Shown piece by piece: positions 24,926 through 33,922 of a stretch of DNA of 64,000 nucleotides. Each line of letters begins with the position of its first letter. Positions within the stretch are counted from its first letter, which is position 1. The notes under the pieces were generated by a model. It made no database searches. It was not told the origin of the DNA and saw nothing but the letters and a program-made list of their open reading frames with translations. The DNA comes from LC029 sp036676475 (GTDB taxonomy: Bacteria > Bacillota > Bacilli > Aneurinibacillales > RAOX-1). The stretch spans positions 124,001 through 188,000 of the forward strand of contig JAKFCU010000077.1 of the NCBI GenBank assembly GCA_036676475.1, written 5' to 3'. The position numbers and the translations under genes are program-made.

Positions 24926-26182
24926 GTGAACAAGCAGAACATTCAATTGCCTCTTCAAACCTTAAGCCTTGTTATTGGCTTTATGGTATGGGTAATCATT
25001 TCATCACTACTCCCGTTCATTACGGAAGATATCCCACTAGCCCCCCATCAGTTAGCTTGGGTTTCAGCTATTCCCGTCATATTGGGGTCTATTCTACGCA
25101 TCCCATTTGGGTATTGGACGAATCGTTTCGGAGCACGCATCATGTTTTTTATCGGTTTGTTGATCTTAATAGCCCCTGTTTTTTATATCAGCTTAGCAGA
25201 TAGCTTTTTCGATTTACTGGTTGGGGGGTTATTTCTTGGTGTTGGGGGTGCTGTCTTTTCTATCGGAGTAACTTCCTTGCCTAAATATTATCCTAAGGAA
25301 AAACATGGTTTTGTAAATGGAATCTATGGAATCGGCAATTTAGGAACAGCCCTCACGGCATTTCTTGCACCTGTACTGGCCACACGTTTTGGGTGGTCGG
25401 TTGCCGTCCAATGTTACTTAATTTTGTTAATTACCTTGGCCCTACTTAATTTCCTGTTCGGTGATCGTCAGGAGCCTAAAGTGAAAACCCCAATTATCGA
25501 ACAAATCCAAGGCGTATACAGGAATCCAAAACTTTGGTTCCTCTCCTTATTTTATTTTATTACCTTTGGTTCTTTTGTGGCCTTCACGATTTATCTTCCT
25601 AATTTTTTGGTTGCTCATTTCCAATTAGATAAGGTAGATGCCGGACTAAGAACAGCTGGATTTATTGCTCTAGCTACCATTATGCGTCCTGTCGGTGGGT
25701 GGATGGGGGATAAATGGAATTCGTTTAAAATTCTCATGTTTGTATTTAGCGGATTAACATTTGCCGGGATTCTTCTTTCCTTTACCCTGTCCCTCACTCT
25801 TTATACGATTGGGTGTTTAAGCGTAGCCATCTGTGCTGGTATTGGAAATGGGGTCGTGTTTAAGCTTGTTCCTTTCATCTTTTCCAAACAGGCTGGTATT
25901 GTAAATGGGATTGTAGCAGCCATGGGGGGACTTGGAGGTTTTTTTCCTCCTTTGATTCTCACGATGCTTTATAATTTAACAGGACATTATGCGATAGGTT
26001 TTATGGCTTTATCCGAAGTCGCTCTAGCAAGCTTGGTCCTCGTTGTTTGGATGTACGAAGAAGATAAAATGCATATCGTAAAACGAGCGGATCAATTCTG
26101 TTTTTTAGGAGGAGGGACCAAAGTATCCATTGACTCTTTGGAACGTTTCATTAAGAAAAGAAAGCGAAATAAATCAAAGTAA
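24926..26182 (+). CDS. MFS transporter, NarK/nitrate-nitrite porter-like
   Basis: 418 residues with twelve predicted TM helices. The segment KYYPKEKHGFVNGIYGIGNLGTA (split here as KYYPKEKHGF...GIGNLG) is the NarK-type motif region. It probably carries nitrate, nitrite or another anion. GTG at 24926 follows AAGGAGAACAAG. The C-terminal tail is cytoplasmic and basic. No nitrate reductase genes are near, so the substrate remains open. Confidence 0.82.
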   Translation: MNKQNIQLPLQTLSLVIGFMVWVIISSLLPFITEDIPLAPHQLAWVSAIPVILGSILRIPFGYWTNRFGARIMFFIGLLILIAPVFYISLADSFFDLLVGGLFLGVGGAVFSIGVTSLPKYYPKEKHGFVNGIYGIGNLGTALTAFLAPVLATRFGWSVAVQCYLILLITLALLNFLFGDRQEPKVKTPIIEQIQGVYRNPKLWFLSLFYFITFGSFVAFTIYLPNFLVAHFQLDKVDAGLRTAGFIALATIMRPVGGWMGDKWNSFKILMFVFSGLTFAGILLSFTLSLTLYTIGCLSVAICAGIGNGVVFKLVPFIFSKQAGIVNGIVAAMGGLGGFFPPLILTMLYNLTGHYAIGFMALSEVALASLVLVVWMYEEDKMHIVKRADQFCFLGGGTKVSIDSLERFIKKRKRNKSK

Positions 26183-26308
26183 ACTCCATTGGGTCGATTA
26201 CTTAAACATTTCCACTAGTTTTGTCGAAAATAACAATTGTTGGAAGTTGTTTGTTATACTTTAAATCATCAACTTCAGATCCAGAACTAATGTCGGAGGG
26301 TGTTCACG
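26183..26308 (+). other. Intergenic region after the NarK-like gene
   Basis: A TTGTTGGAAG...TATACT arrangement near 26235-26264 may be a promoter for the small genes that follow. Confidence 0.3.
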
Positions 26309-26374
26309 ATGTTTAAGTATATGATTAAATTTATTGCAGGTTGTCTCTGTGCCATCGTTGCGTTGGACGAATAG
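26309..26374 (+). CDS. 21-residue peptide, possible leader peptide
   Basis: ATG at 26309 follows TCGGAGGGTGTTCACG, an excellent ribosome binding site. The product MFKYMIKFIAGCLCAIVALD+E is hydrophobic with two cysteines. It ends 83 nt before a structured RNA region that hides the next gene's ribosome binding site, so it may be a leader peptide; it may equally be a free membrane peptide. Confidence 0.5.
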   Translation: MFKYMIKFIAGCLCAIVALDE

Positions 26375-26410
26375 GAACTAGTAACCAAGATGCCCTAGAA
26401 AAGTTGCTAA

Positions 26411-26509
26411 TCAAGGTAAAAGACTCATAGTCTGATACCCGGTGAGGATTATCACTACCTACCCTATCATCTTCAGCTAAAATAGTGTGTTAAGATGAAT
26501 AGGGGAGGT
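26411..26509 (+). promoter_or_regulatory. Structured leader RNA that sequesters the ribosome binding site of the next gene
   Basis: Three hairpins follow each other. GGTA..AGACT/AGTCT..TACC (26415-26439), GTGA/TCAC (26442-26455), and a long stem of 26457-26473 with 26492-26509 (16 pairs, one mismatch, one bulged A). The last contains the GGGGAGG of the following gene. It looks like a translational switch or cold/heat-sensitive element. It fits no riboswitch class I know. Confidence 0.5.
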
Positions 26510-26518
26510 AAAATCATC

Positions 26519-26608
26519 ATGTCTACACTTGGTATCATATGGCTAGCCTTAGCGATCATTGTCTTTGGCGGGATGAGTCTGTTAATTTGGAAATGGAATA
26601 GCAAGTGA
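26519..26608 (+). CDS. 29-residue single-TM peptide
   Basis: ATG at 26519 with GGGGAGG upstream encodes one hydrophobic helix (LGIIWLALAIIVFGGMSLLI) ending in KWNSK. It resembles the tiny accessory subunits of secondary transporters such as MetS, but no matching transporter is adjacent apart from the NarK-like one. The ribosome binding site is buried in an RNA stem. Confidence 0.6.
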   Translation: MSTLGIIWLALAIIVFGGMSLLIWKWNSK

Positions 26609-26627
26609 TGCATTTATACATCATCCC

Positions 26628-26668
26628 AATAATCCTACTACTCTTAAACAAAGTAGCAGGATTATTTC
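26628..26668 (+). terminator. Hairpin terminator after the 29-residue gene
   Basis: AATAATCCT.CTACT pairs with AGTAG.AGGATTATT; the T-run is short. Confidence 0.55.
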
Positions 26669-26751
26669 GATCATTTAACCCTTCCACAACTTTTTTTATT
26701 AAAAGTCTCAGTTTGTGGGGAAGGTATAAATAGTCAAGGGGGTGTTAAGGG

Positions 26752-26952
26752 ATGAGAAAGGATCGAACTATCATTGAGTCTCTAAAAAAATCTGTGGAGA
26801 TGGAAGAAGAAATGATGCGCTCTTACTTAATTACTGCCGAGCGCATTCATGAAAATGAAGATCTGCAAACTCGCCTTCGGGAGTTTGCTGAAGGAAATGC
26901 CAAGCGATCCAGGCAGATCTTGGATGAACTGAATGATCTCACATCACTATAG
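26752..26952 (+). CDS. Short ferritin-like/helical hypothetical protein
   Basis: 66 residues forming two amphipathic helices with glutamates and histidine (MEEEMMRSYLITAERIHENE) as in one half of a ferritin-like or rubrerythrin fold, but too short for a full di-iron bundle. GGGGGTGTTAAGGG precedes ATG. It could dimerise into a four-helix bundle. Function unknown. Confidence 0.65.
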   Translation: MRKDRTIIESLKKSVEMEEEMMRSYLITAERIHENEDLQTRLREFAEGNAKRSRQILDELNDLTSL

Positions 26953-27000
26953 TTTTTTGCAAACCTGAAAGCATTTGTGGAGATATTATCTTATCATTGC

Positions 27001-27058
27001 AAAAAAAAATGGGCTGCTAAATCAGATATGGATTATACCTGACTAGCAGCCATTTTTT
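27001..27058. terminator. Bidirectional terminator
   Basis: AAAAAAATGG.GCTGCTA pairs with TAGCAGC.CATTTTTT between convergent genes. Confidence 0.8.
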
Positions 27059-27082
27059 GAGACCATTTCCCCATATTTTCTT

Positions 27083-29410
27083 TTATCGAGATACGGGTCT
27101 TCTCATATCTGGAAATCTAGTCCATATCTCCTCGGCTGGAATCGGGGGGCTAAAATAATACCCCTGCGCACCGTCGCATTGCTGTTGTATAAGAAAACGC
27201 AGTTGTTCTTCCGTTTCGACCCCTTCAGCAATGACATTCATTTGCAAGGTTTGAGCCATGGCAATGATCGTCATGACAATAGTCGCATTTCTAGGGTCAC
27301 AATAAATGTCACGAATAAACGATTGATCAATTTTCAGGGTATCGACCGGAAAATTTTTTAAATAGTTCAAGGAAGAATATCCTGTGCCAAAGTCATCAAT
27401 CGAAATCTGAACCCCAAGTTTTTTTAATTTCTCCAGTTGAGGCATAATCATATCAATATTCTGCAATATACTTTCCGTAATCTCTAATTCTAGAGAAGAA
27501 GGACTAATCTTCGTGTCTTCTAGTACAGCAGCAACAAGCGCCACAATATTCTGCTGCTGAAATTGTCGTACAGACATATTAACGGACATTTTCAACGGCC
27601 AAATCCCTTGATCATGCCATTGTTTGGCTTGTTTACAAGCCGTTCTTAATACCCACTCCCCTACAGGAACAATCAATCCGGTTTCCTCTGCCAAAGGAAT
27701 GAACTTCCCTGGAGAAACCATTCCTAATTTAGGATGCTTCCAACGGACTAACGCCTCCATTCCAATAAGCTGTTGATTCATAAGGTCTATCTGAGGTTGA
27801 TAATAGACGACTAATTCGTTTCGCTCAATCGCTTTACGAAGATAGGATTCCATCTCTAATTTTGCAAAAGATTGAGTGCTCATGGCTAGAGTATAAAATT
27901 GGTAGGTGTTTTTCCCGAGCTCTTTTGCCTGATACATAGCTGTATCTGCATTTTTAATCAATGTATCTTGATCTATCCCATCGTTCGGATACATACTAAC
28001 TCCAATACTTGCCGAGATAAATAATTCAAACCCATCAATAATGAATGGCGCTTTCATTTCTTCTAAGATTCGTCGAGCTATGCGCTCTACTTGCTGGAGA
28101 AAAACTGTAGGCAGAAGCACGATAAACTCGTCTCCTCCTAAGCGAGCAAGGGTATCCCCTTCTCGTATGCACTCTTCTAGTCTCCGTGCTATTTTTTTCA
28201 GCAATTCATCGCCAATGTTATGCCCCAGGCTATCATTTACATTCTTAAACCGATCCATATCAATAAACAAAATAGCGAGAGATTCTTGGTGTAGATGGGC
28301 ATGTGCTAAGGATTGAATCAGTCGGTCATGAAACAGATGTCGATTAGGCAAACCCGTTAAAGCATCATGATAGGCTAAGTGATTTATTTGCTCTACCTTA
28401 CGCTTGTAATCCGTAATATCGTGTGAAACAGCTACATATTGTACAGTATTATCTTGTTGATCTTTGACTGCAACAATTGTTTTTAACTCAAGAAATAATT
28501 CTCCGTTTTTCCTGCGGTTCCAGATCTCGCCCCTCCAATGCCCAGATTCCAATAAGCTTTCCCACATATCTTCATAAAAAGTATGGTTTTGAAATTGAGA
28601 GCTTAGGACCCTTGGTGTTTTCCCAATGACTTCACTTACTTCATAACCGGTCATAGCCGAAAAAGCTGGATTTACCTTTTGAATAGTAGCTGATGCATCC
28701 GTGACAACAATCGCTTCTAAGGTCGTTTCAAAAACAGTATTGGATAGTCTCAAATGATCCTCTGCTTCTTTTCGCTCCGTAATATCGACAAATGTTGTAA
28801 CAGATTGCTTGACCAATCCAGTACGGGGATCAAAAACGGGATTAGAATGGACCAATAACCAACGATACTCCCGATCTTTTGGATGAAGCATTCCCATTAC
28901 CGTATTCCGAACAACCATTCCTGTCTGCAATGTAATCGTTGTCGGCAGTGTATTTATGGAAAAAGGGGTGCCATCTTCTTGGATAAATTGCCACTTTTCA
29001 TAGAGCACTTTACCTAGTAATTGCTCAAGATTGAGTCCAATGATATTACAAGCAACTTCATTTGCATGTATGACTGATCCCGATTGATCATGAACGATAA
29101 TTCCGCAAGATACAGATTCATAGAAAGTTCTAATTTTCTGCTCCTTTTCCTTTAAGTCGTGTTCTTTCCGACGAATAATATTTAAATAGCTTAAGATTAG
29201 AAGGTATAGTCCAATTCCTGAAACCGAAAAATAAATCCAAAATCGAAAACCATGGCGACCATCTAGATCCAATACATCTTGAAAGAGTGCCAATAAAAGC
29301 TCATTTGCAAAGAGAAACCAAAGACCGCCAATCACCATATAAATGGTTGTAATTTTAAAGGCATTCCACCTGTCCTTAGACAGTGGACTTTCATCCTGGG
29401 ATTGGGTCAT
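27083..29410 (-). CDS. Membrane PAS-PAS-GGDEF-EAL c-di-GMP protein
   Basis: 775 residues: two TM helices (about 17-37 and 55-75), two PAS domains (about 95-215 and 220-340), GGDEF (about 345-500) and EAL (about 515-765). Cyclase motif RLGGDEF near 424 and MDRFKNVND are intact; the EAL site (EALVRW near 551, TES, DDFGTGYSSL near 670, AEGVET) is intact. It may run either reaction, controlled by PAS ligands at the membrane. Third GGDEF-EAL protein of the window, the only one with TM helices. Single gene. Confidence 0.93.
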   Translation of the reverse strand: MTQSQDESPLSKDRWNAFKITTIYMVIGGLWFLFANELLLALFQDVLDLDGRHGFRFWIYFSVSGIGLYLLILSYLNIIRRKEHDLKEKEQKIRTFYESVSCGIIVHDQSGSVIHANEVACNIIGLNLEQLLGKVLYEKWQFIQEDGTPFSINTLPTTITLQTGMVVRNTVMGMLHPKDREYRWLLVHSNPVFDPRTGLVKQSVTTFVDITERKEAEDHLRLSNTVFETTLEAIVVTDASATIQKVNPAFSAMTGYEVSEVIGKTPRVLSSQFQNHTFYEDMWESLLESGHWRGEIWNRRKNGELFLELKTIVAVKDQQDNTVQYVAVSHDITDYKRKVEQINHLAYHDALTGLPNRHLFHDRLIQSLAHAHLHQESLAILFIDMDRFKNVNDSLGHNIGDELLKKIARRLEECIREGDTLARLGGDEFIVLLPTVFLQQVERIARRILEEMKAPFIIDGFELFISASIGVSMYPNDGIDQDTLIKNADTAMYQAKELGKNTYQFYTLAMSTQSFAKLEMESYLRKAIERNELVVYYQPQIDLMNQQLIGMEALVRWKHPKLGMVSPGKFIPLAEETGLIVPVGEWVLRTACKQAKQWHDQGIWPLKMSVNMSVRQFQQQNIVALVAAVLEDTKISPSSLELEITESILQNIDMIMPQLEKLKKLGVQISIDDFGTGYSSLNYLKNFPVDTLKIDQSFIRDIYCDPRNATIVMTIIAMAQTLQMNVIAEGVETEEQLRFLIQQQCDGAQGYYFSPPIPAEEIWTRFPDMRRPVSR

Positions 29411-29660
29411 ATTTCTCCTCCCTTCTCTGCAACTTCCTATTCAAAAATCTCTCTATTTGTTTGTAGTATACCAACTAAGTTGTAGGCAAGAAAGGACCCA
29501 TATTTACAATTTTTTAATTAACTATTTACAGTAAATTCACTATAGCATAGGATACAAAGGCTGTACATCCTTACCATGTATAACCTTTTTTGCAATTCAA
29601 TCAGCAAAATGTTTATAGTATAAAGATAAAATAACTCATACAATCAGAGGTAACTAATCG

Positions 29661-30572
29661 ATGAAGATGACAAAAAAAGGGGAATGGTTAGAGATTCTTA
29701 TCCCTGAAAAATGGGAAAATAAGTCGATTGAAGCCATTTTAGTACAGGTATGGAAGACCCCCCGAAACCTGCTTCACCAGCTACGGATGGAAAAAGGGGT
29801 GAATAAGAACGGCGAAGCAGTTTCTTGGAAAACCTGCCTAGCAACGGGAGATCGACTGCAGATTCATTTATTCAAGGATGAAGAGTACGGAGTTCAACCA
29901 GAGTATATCGAAATCGAACCCATATTTGAGGATGATCATCTCCTCATTGTAAACAAGCCAGCAGGGATGGATACCCACCCCAATCAACCCGGCCAAATCG
30001 GAACCTTAGCTAATGCGGTAGCCTTTCATTGGCAGCTTCAAGGAATTTGCGCAAAAGTCCGTCACATTCACCGACTGGATCGTGATACGACTGGTGGTGT
30101 AATTTTTGCCAAGCACCCGTTATCAGCCTCGATTATGGATCGGATGCTCGAAGAAAGAACGATCAAGCGTACTTACATTGCTTTTGTTCAGGGTCTTATT
30201 GCTTCCATTAAAGGGACTATTCACAAGCCCATTGGCCGCGATCGCCATCATCCAACCCGCAGGAGAGTCTCATCCCAGGGACAAGATGCCATCACTCATT
30301 ATCGTGTTCTGGAACGATACTCCCGTCAGCAAATGAGCTTACTGGAGCTCCAACTTGAAACTGGCAGGACCCACCAAATCCGTGTACATATGAGCTATGA
30401 AGGCCATCCGCTTATAGGCGACCTGCTTTACGGCGGATCGCTTCGCTTCATGGACAGACAGGCATTGCATGCTGAAAGGATTGAGCTTCCTCATCCCCTG
30501 TCAGAAGTACCCATGCACATAGAAATTCCATGGCCCGATGATCTATTGATGTTAAAGTCAACCTTGACTTAA
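29661..30572 (+). CDS. RluA-family pseudouridine synthase
   Basis: 303 residues. The catalytic motif HRLDRDTTG (D140) is intact, and the family's N-terminal VNKPAGM segment is present. It isomerises uridine in rRNA or tRNA; which site cannot be read. AGAGGTAA precedes ATG. Single gene, convergent with a rhodanese gene. Confidence 0.92.
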   Translation: MKMTKKGEWLEILIPEKWENKSIEAILVQVWKTPRNLLHQLRMEKGVNKNGEAVSWKTCLATGDRLQIHLFKDEEYGVQPEYIEIEPIFEDDHLLIVNKPAGMDTHPNQPGQIGTLANAVAFHWQLQGICAKVRHIHRLDRDTTGGVIFAKHPLSASIMDRMLEERTIKRTYIAFVQGLIASIKGTIHKPIGRDRHHPTRRRVSSQGQDAITHYRVLERYSRQQMSLLELQLETGRTHQIRVHMSYEGHPLIGDLLYGGSLRFMDRQALHAERIELPHPLSEVPMHIEIPWPDDLLMLKSTLT

Positions 30573-30584
30573 GGTTTGATACTT

Positions 30585-30629
30585 GGGAAGGAGATGTCTT
30601 CATTACCGTCTTCAAGACATCCCCTTCCC
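30585..30629. terminator. Hairpin between convergent rluA-like and rhodanese genes
   Basis: GGGAAGG.GATGTCTT pairs with AAGACATC.CCTTCCC. The stem is strong, but the T-run is poor on both sides. Confidence 0.55.
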
Positions 30630-30661
30630 TTCCAAAATCATAGGGTTCCATGGAAATCCTA

Positions 30662-30994
30662 CTATCCCTCCTGTCCATTTTCTACTTTTACCTCACCCTC
30701 CCAATTTAGCATGCCTCCCACCATATTAAACAGCTTCGTATGGCCTAATGAGGATAAATAGGAGCAGGCATGGCTGCTTCGATTCCCGCTTCGGCAAATG
30801 AGAACGGTTTCTTTTCCTTTATCAATTTCATCTTTTCTTTCTTTTAATTCAGTTAACGGAATCAACTTCACTCCTTCAATATGGCCCACCCTATATTCTT
30901 CTTCTTCGCGGACATCAATGAATTGGACTTCTTTTTTCTCTTTTAACCATTTTTCAACCTCTGCCGGGGTAACATCTAACCACTCACTCATCAT
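30662..30994 (-). CDS. Rhodanese-domain protein
   Basis: 110 residues, a single rhodanese domain with the active-site cysteine C67 in ICRSGNRS, and the DVRE..EY..GHI start typical of sulfurtransferases. It carries sulfur as a persulfide. Single gene, ATG behind AAGGTAAGG. Confidence 0.9.
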   Translation of the reverse strand: MMSEWLDVTPAEVEKWLKEKKEVQFIDVREEEEYRVGHIEGVKLIPLTELKERKDEIDKGKETVLICRSGNRSSHACSYLSSLGHTKLFNMVGGMLNWEGEVKVENGQEG

Positions 30995-31075
30995 AACAAA
31001 CCACCTTACCTTTATAATTTAACTTCTCATGTTATAATATTTAAATATGCCATGTCAGGAAGGAAGTGTCCATCT

Positions 31076-32008
31076 ATGTTTTGGAAATCACCCTATGCTC
31101 TACTTGTGGTTGCAACCTTCATTTGGGGTGGTAACTTTGTGATCGGTCGTGCCATCTCGGATCAAATTCCTCCCTACACCTTGTCCTTCCTTCGTTGGTC
31201 ATTAGCGTTCCTTGTTCTTTTGCCTTTTACCTGGAAAAAGATAAGAACAGACTATCATGAATGGATTCGACAGCTTCCGATCATTATGATTCTTTCCATT
31301 ACGGGAATCGCTGGATTCAATACCTTGCTTTATGTTGCACTGCAATATACCACATCTATCAATGCGTCCTTCATGAATTCTTCCACACCGATTCTTATCT
31401 CTATGTTATCCGTGTGGATTCTTCGAGAAGGCATAGAAAAACAGCAAGTGATCGGAACGATTCTTTCCTTTGCCGGTGTTCTATTTATCGTCTCTAAAGG
31501 CGACCTTCATACCCTGCAAACTTTATCCTTTAACCTTGGGGATATCATTATGATTCTCGCCGTATTGACTTGGGCATTGTATTCTGTTTTGACTAAAAAA
31601 TATGGAAAGAGACTCCCTGGAGGAAGCACTTTTATTATGTCGATCCTAGTCGGAGTCGTCATGCTGTTTCCCTTTTCCATTTGGGAACTCTATTATACGG
31701 ATGCTTCTATTACATGGACAGCTTCTTCCCTTTCCGCCATCCTCTATGTCGGAGTTCTGGCTTCTATTATCGCCTTTTATGCATGGAATACCGCTGTGAT
31801 TCAAATTGGACCGGCTAAAGCAGCTAATTATTTAAATCTTATTCCCGTTTTTGCGGCGACCTTTGCCATACTCTTCATTAATGAAAAAATGGCGTGGTAT
31901 CAAGTAATTGGCGGTGCCTTCGTCATTATTGGTGTGGCATTGTCCACCAAAAAACAAAAACAAAAACCGCTTCCTATCACTGAGCATCAAAAAGGAAAAG
32001 CGATCTAG
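31076..32008 (+). CDS. EamA/DMT-family transporter
   Basis: 310 residues, ten TM helices, two EamA repeats: IWGGNFVIGRAI and F.R (SFLRWSLAF) near the start, and SVLTKKY...AYNAWN-like motif in the second half. Members export amino acids or metabolites. ATG at 31076 follows AGGAAGGAAGTG; the earlier ATG at 31052 has no ribosome binding site. Confidence 0.87.
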   Translation: MFWKSPYALLVVATFIWGGNFVIGRAISDQIPPYTLSFLRWSLAFLVLLPFTWKKIRTDYHEWIRQLPIIMILSITGIAGFNTLLYVALQYTTSINASFMNSSTPILISMLSVWILREGIEKQQVIGTILSFAGVLFIVSKGDLHTLQTLSFNLGDIIMILAVLTWALYSVLTKKYGKRLPGGSTFIMSILVGVVMLFPFSIWELYYTDASITWTASSLSAILYVGVLASIIAFYAWNTAVIQIGPAKAANYLNLIPVFAATFAILFINEKMAWYQVIGGAFVIIGVALSTKKQKQKPLPITEHQKGKAI

Positions 32009-32205
32009 CTTACTAAGGCAAGGACATGAGGTCCATTTATGTTCACTTTGCTACAAGATTTGCGTTTTATCCTTCTACTTGAAATGAGTACTTGAAAAGC
32101 TTATCATATCCTTGTATATGGAAAGGCCTTACAGGCACAACTATCGTTGGTAAAGGAAAGTAGATTCGACGTAGGTCAACAGCACTTAGATGAAGGAGGA
32201 TCAAT

Positions 32206-32547
32206 ATGGAATGGATGAATCCCTCAGAACTTCCAGCGTTATTACAAGAAAAATGCCAAAACAAGCTGCTTCAAGCCTGCTTTACTCAATGGGAAGATGA
32301 TGACACCGATGCCGACGAAACCATCACTTTATTTGATGGATACTTGATGGAAGGCAAGGTTTCCGAAAATGCATTCAACGGACTAGATGGATGTTTTCAT
32401 TTCCAATCCAAACAGTCCGATGAAATCACCGAAATTCTCATGGACTTTCCAACGGATGGTGAGGATGTCGTCGCTGCTTTATCAGGAAATACAATTACCC
32501 TTTACGGAAATGAATCTACTCTTGTAATCAGCATAAAGGGGCTGTAG
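32206..32547 (+). CDS. Hypothetical acidic protein
   Basis: 113 residues, acidic (WEDDDTDADETITLFDGYLMEG), no TM. GAAGGAGGATCAAT precedes ATG and a terminator overlaps the end. No family recognised. Confidence 0.7.
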   Translation: MEWMNPSELPALLQEKCQNKLLQACFTQWEDDDTDADETITLFDGYLMEGKVSENAFNGLDGCFHFQSKQSDEITEILMDFPTDGEDVVAALSGNTITLYGNESTLVISIKGL

Positions 32548-32567
32548 CTTACAGCCCCCTTTTTATT
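32535..32567 (+). terminator. Terminator
   Basis: AAAGGGGCTGT pairs with ACAGCCCCCTTTTT between convergent genes. Confidence 0.85.
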
Positions 32568-32913
32568 ACTCCGAAATTTTCCAGTACCATTGTTCTCCTA
32601 CCCGAATTCGGTAATTTTTTATGGTTCCTGGATTGAATTCAACCACATGTGCCGCTCCCTCATATATTCCACCCTGACGATTTGGAAGCAGCTTTTCTTC
32701 TAGTGCTATGACAAGTCCACTAGCATTTAAATAGACTATATCGATGGGGAATTTCATTCGAAAGGTGTGAATCGCATCTGCCCCCATTAAAAATAACCCA
32801 CTCCCGGCCGTTGTGCGGCCAAGCAGCCCTTTTTGGAGCTCTCCTATTGTTATCGCCAGTTCCATTTTACGAAAGAAAGTCTTGTGGCGATAAACAGAAA
32901 TTGATTTCACCAC
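32566..32913 (-). CDS. DUF192 family protein
   Basis: 115 residues with the DUF192 core: ELQKGLLGRTT.AGSGLFL, then TFRMKFPIDIVYL (an MKF/MPIDI motif of the family) and a C-terminal A..VVEFNPGTIKNYRI. Function unknown in the family; often secreted in other bacteria, but no signal peptide is seen here. GTG start behind ATAGGAGATGAT. Confidence 0.85.
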   Translation of the reverse strand: MVKSISVYRHKTFFRKMELAITIGELQKGLLGRTTAGSGLFLMGADAIHTFRMKFPIDIVYLNASGLVIALEEKLLPNRQGGIYEGAAHVVEFNPGTIKNYRIRVGEQWYWKISE

Positions 32914-33012
32914 ATCATCTCCTATCTAGCAACCGCTCCTACATCTTATTCGAATCATACTTCTTTGTTTCCGGGATGGAACATAAAATGAGGAATAGGA
33001 GGTGTCCGCACC

Positions 33013-33870
33013 ATGATAAAGCTTCCCTTTCGCTATGTCCTTTCTTCTTTTTATGCCAAACTCATTTTCGATGATGTGATGTTAGCCATACAAGGTGCCG
33101 CAGCTGCCGGTTGGCACCATCTCATTATTTTTTTAGACCCTGCCATTCAATATTTGTATCAACTTCAATACGTAGAGACACATCTGCCATACACCCAAAA
33201 AGTGGAAGAGTTTATCGAAAAAGAATTGGGTCTGGATAATGATGCCTTAAGGGTAGTTAAAGAGGTTTGTATCGATTTAAAACTAGGGGAAATAAACGTC
33301 ATTATGTGGAATCGTATGAATGCAGGGTATGTCTATCGGAGAATCTATCTTCCAGCAGAATGGAAAAATTTTTTAAATGAGGAAGAACTAAAAGCGATTG
33401 TTGGCCATGAGCTTGGACATCAAAAGTTGGGCGCTGATTCCTTCGTTCCCTTGCGTTTAATCAATCGGATGGGCGATGAATTTCTGTTCACTTTGCTTCC
33501 CTTTCAAATGACAGGCTACTTCCTCCTTCTCATGACCTTCATATCCGAAAACTTGAACTACCTTAAAGCGCTGTCTCTAACTCTCCTTTTTCGACTCGTT
33601 CACACAGTAATCGAAAATTATTTTGCCAAAAAAGATGAATATCAAGCAGATCATTACGGAAAAACAGTAACGAGTGCCCAAACGATGAAAGCCGCTTTAC
33701 AAAAGATAGATATACGTGCAAAATTGGAAATCTTACTGAATCTCGATCAACTGCCTCATGCCAAGCAAGTTTATTATCGTTGGTTATTAAGGAAAGAAGA
33801 AGGGTTTATTCGAGAGGCACTATTGGATCATCCTTTTCTGCGTAAGAGAATCGATGCCCTAAAGGTATAA
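33013..33870 (+). CDS. M48-family membrane metallopeptidase
   Basis: 285 residues with zinc motif HELGH (H132, E133, H136) and a third ligand in KKDEYQADHYG. Hydrophobic stretches near 25-45 and 170-205 suggest membrane anchoring like HtpX-type proteases. AGGAGGTGTCC precedes ATG. Single gene. The target is unknown; shorter than full HtpX. Confidence 0.88.
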   Translation: MIKLPFRYVLSSFYAKLIFDDVMLAIQGAAAAGWHHLIIFLDPAIQYLYQLQYVETHLPYTQKVEEFIEKELGLDNDALRVVKEVCIDLKLGEINVIMWNRMNAGYVYRRIYLPAEWKNFLNEEELKAIVGHELGHQKLGADSFVPLRLINRMGDEFLFTLLPFQMTGYFLLLMTFISENLNYLKALSLTLLFRLVHTVIENYFAKKDEYQADHYGKTVTSAQTMKAALQKIDIRAKLEILLNLDQLPHAKQVYYRWLLRKEEGFIREALLDHPFLRKRIDALKV

Positions 33871-33873
33871 TAA

Positions 33874-33919
33874 AATAACATGGGATGTCCCCGTATATTG
33901 AGCATCCCATGTTATTCTT
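33874..33919. terminator. Bidirectional terminator
   Basis: AATAACATGGGATG pairs with CATCCCATGTTATT (14 bp) between convergent genes. Confidence 0.75.
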
Positions 33920-33922
33920 TAC

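Noticed and set aside
26411..26509. Intrinsic terminator before the 29-residue ORF
   Set aside because: The long stem is not followed by a T-run; it contains the ribosome binding site instead.
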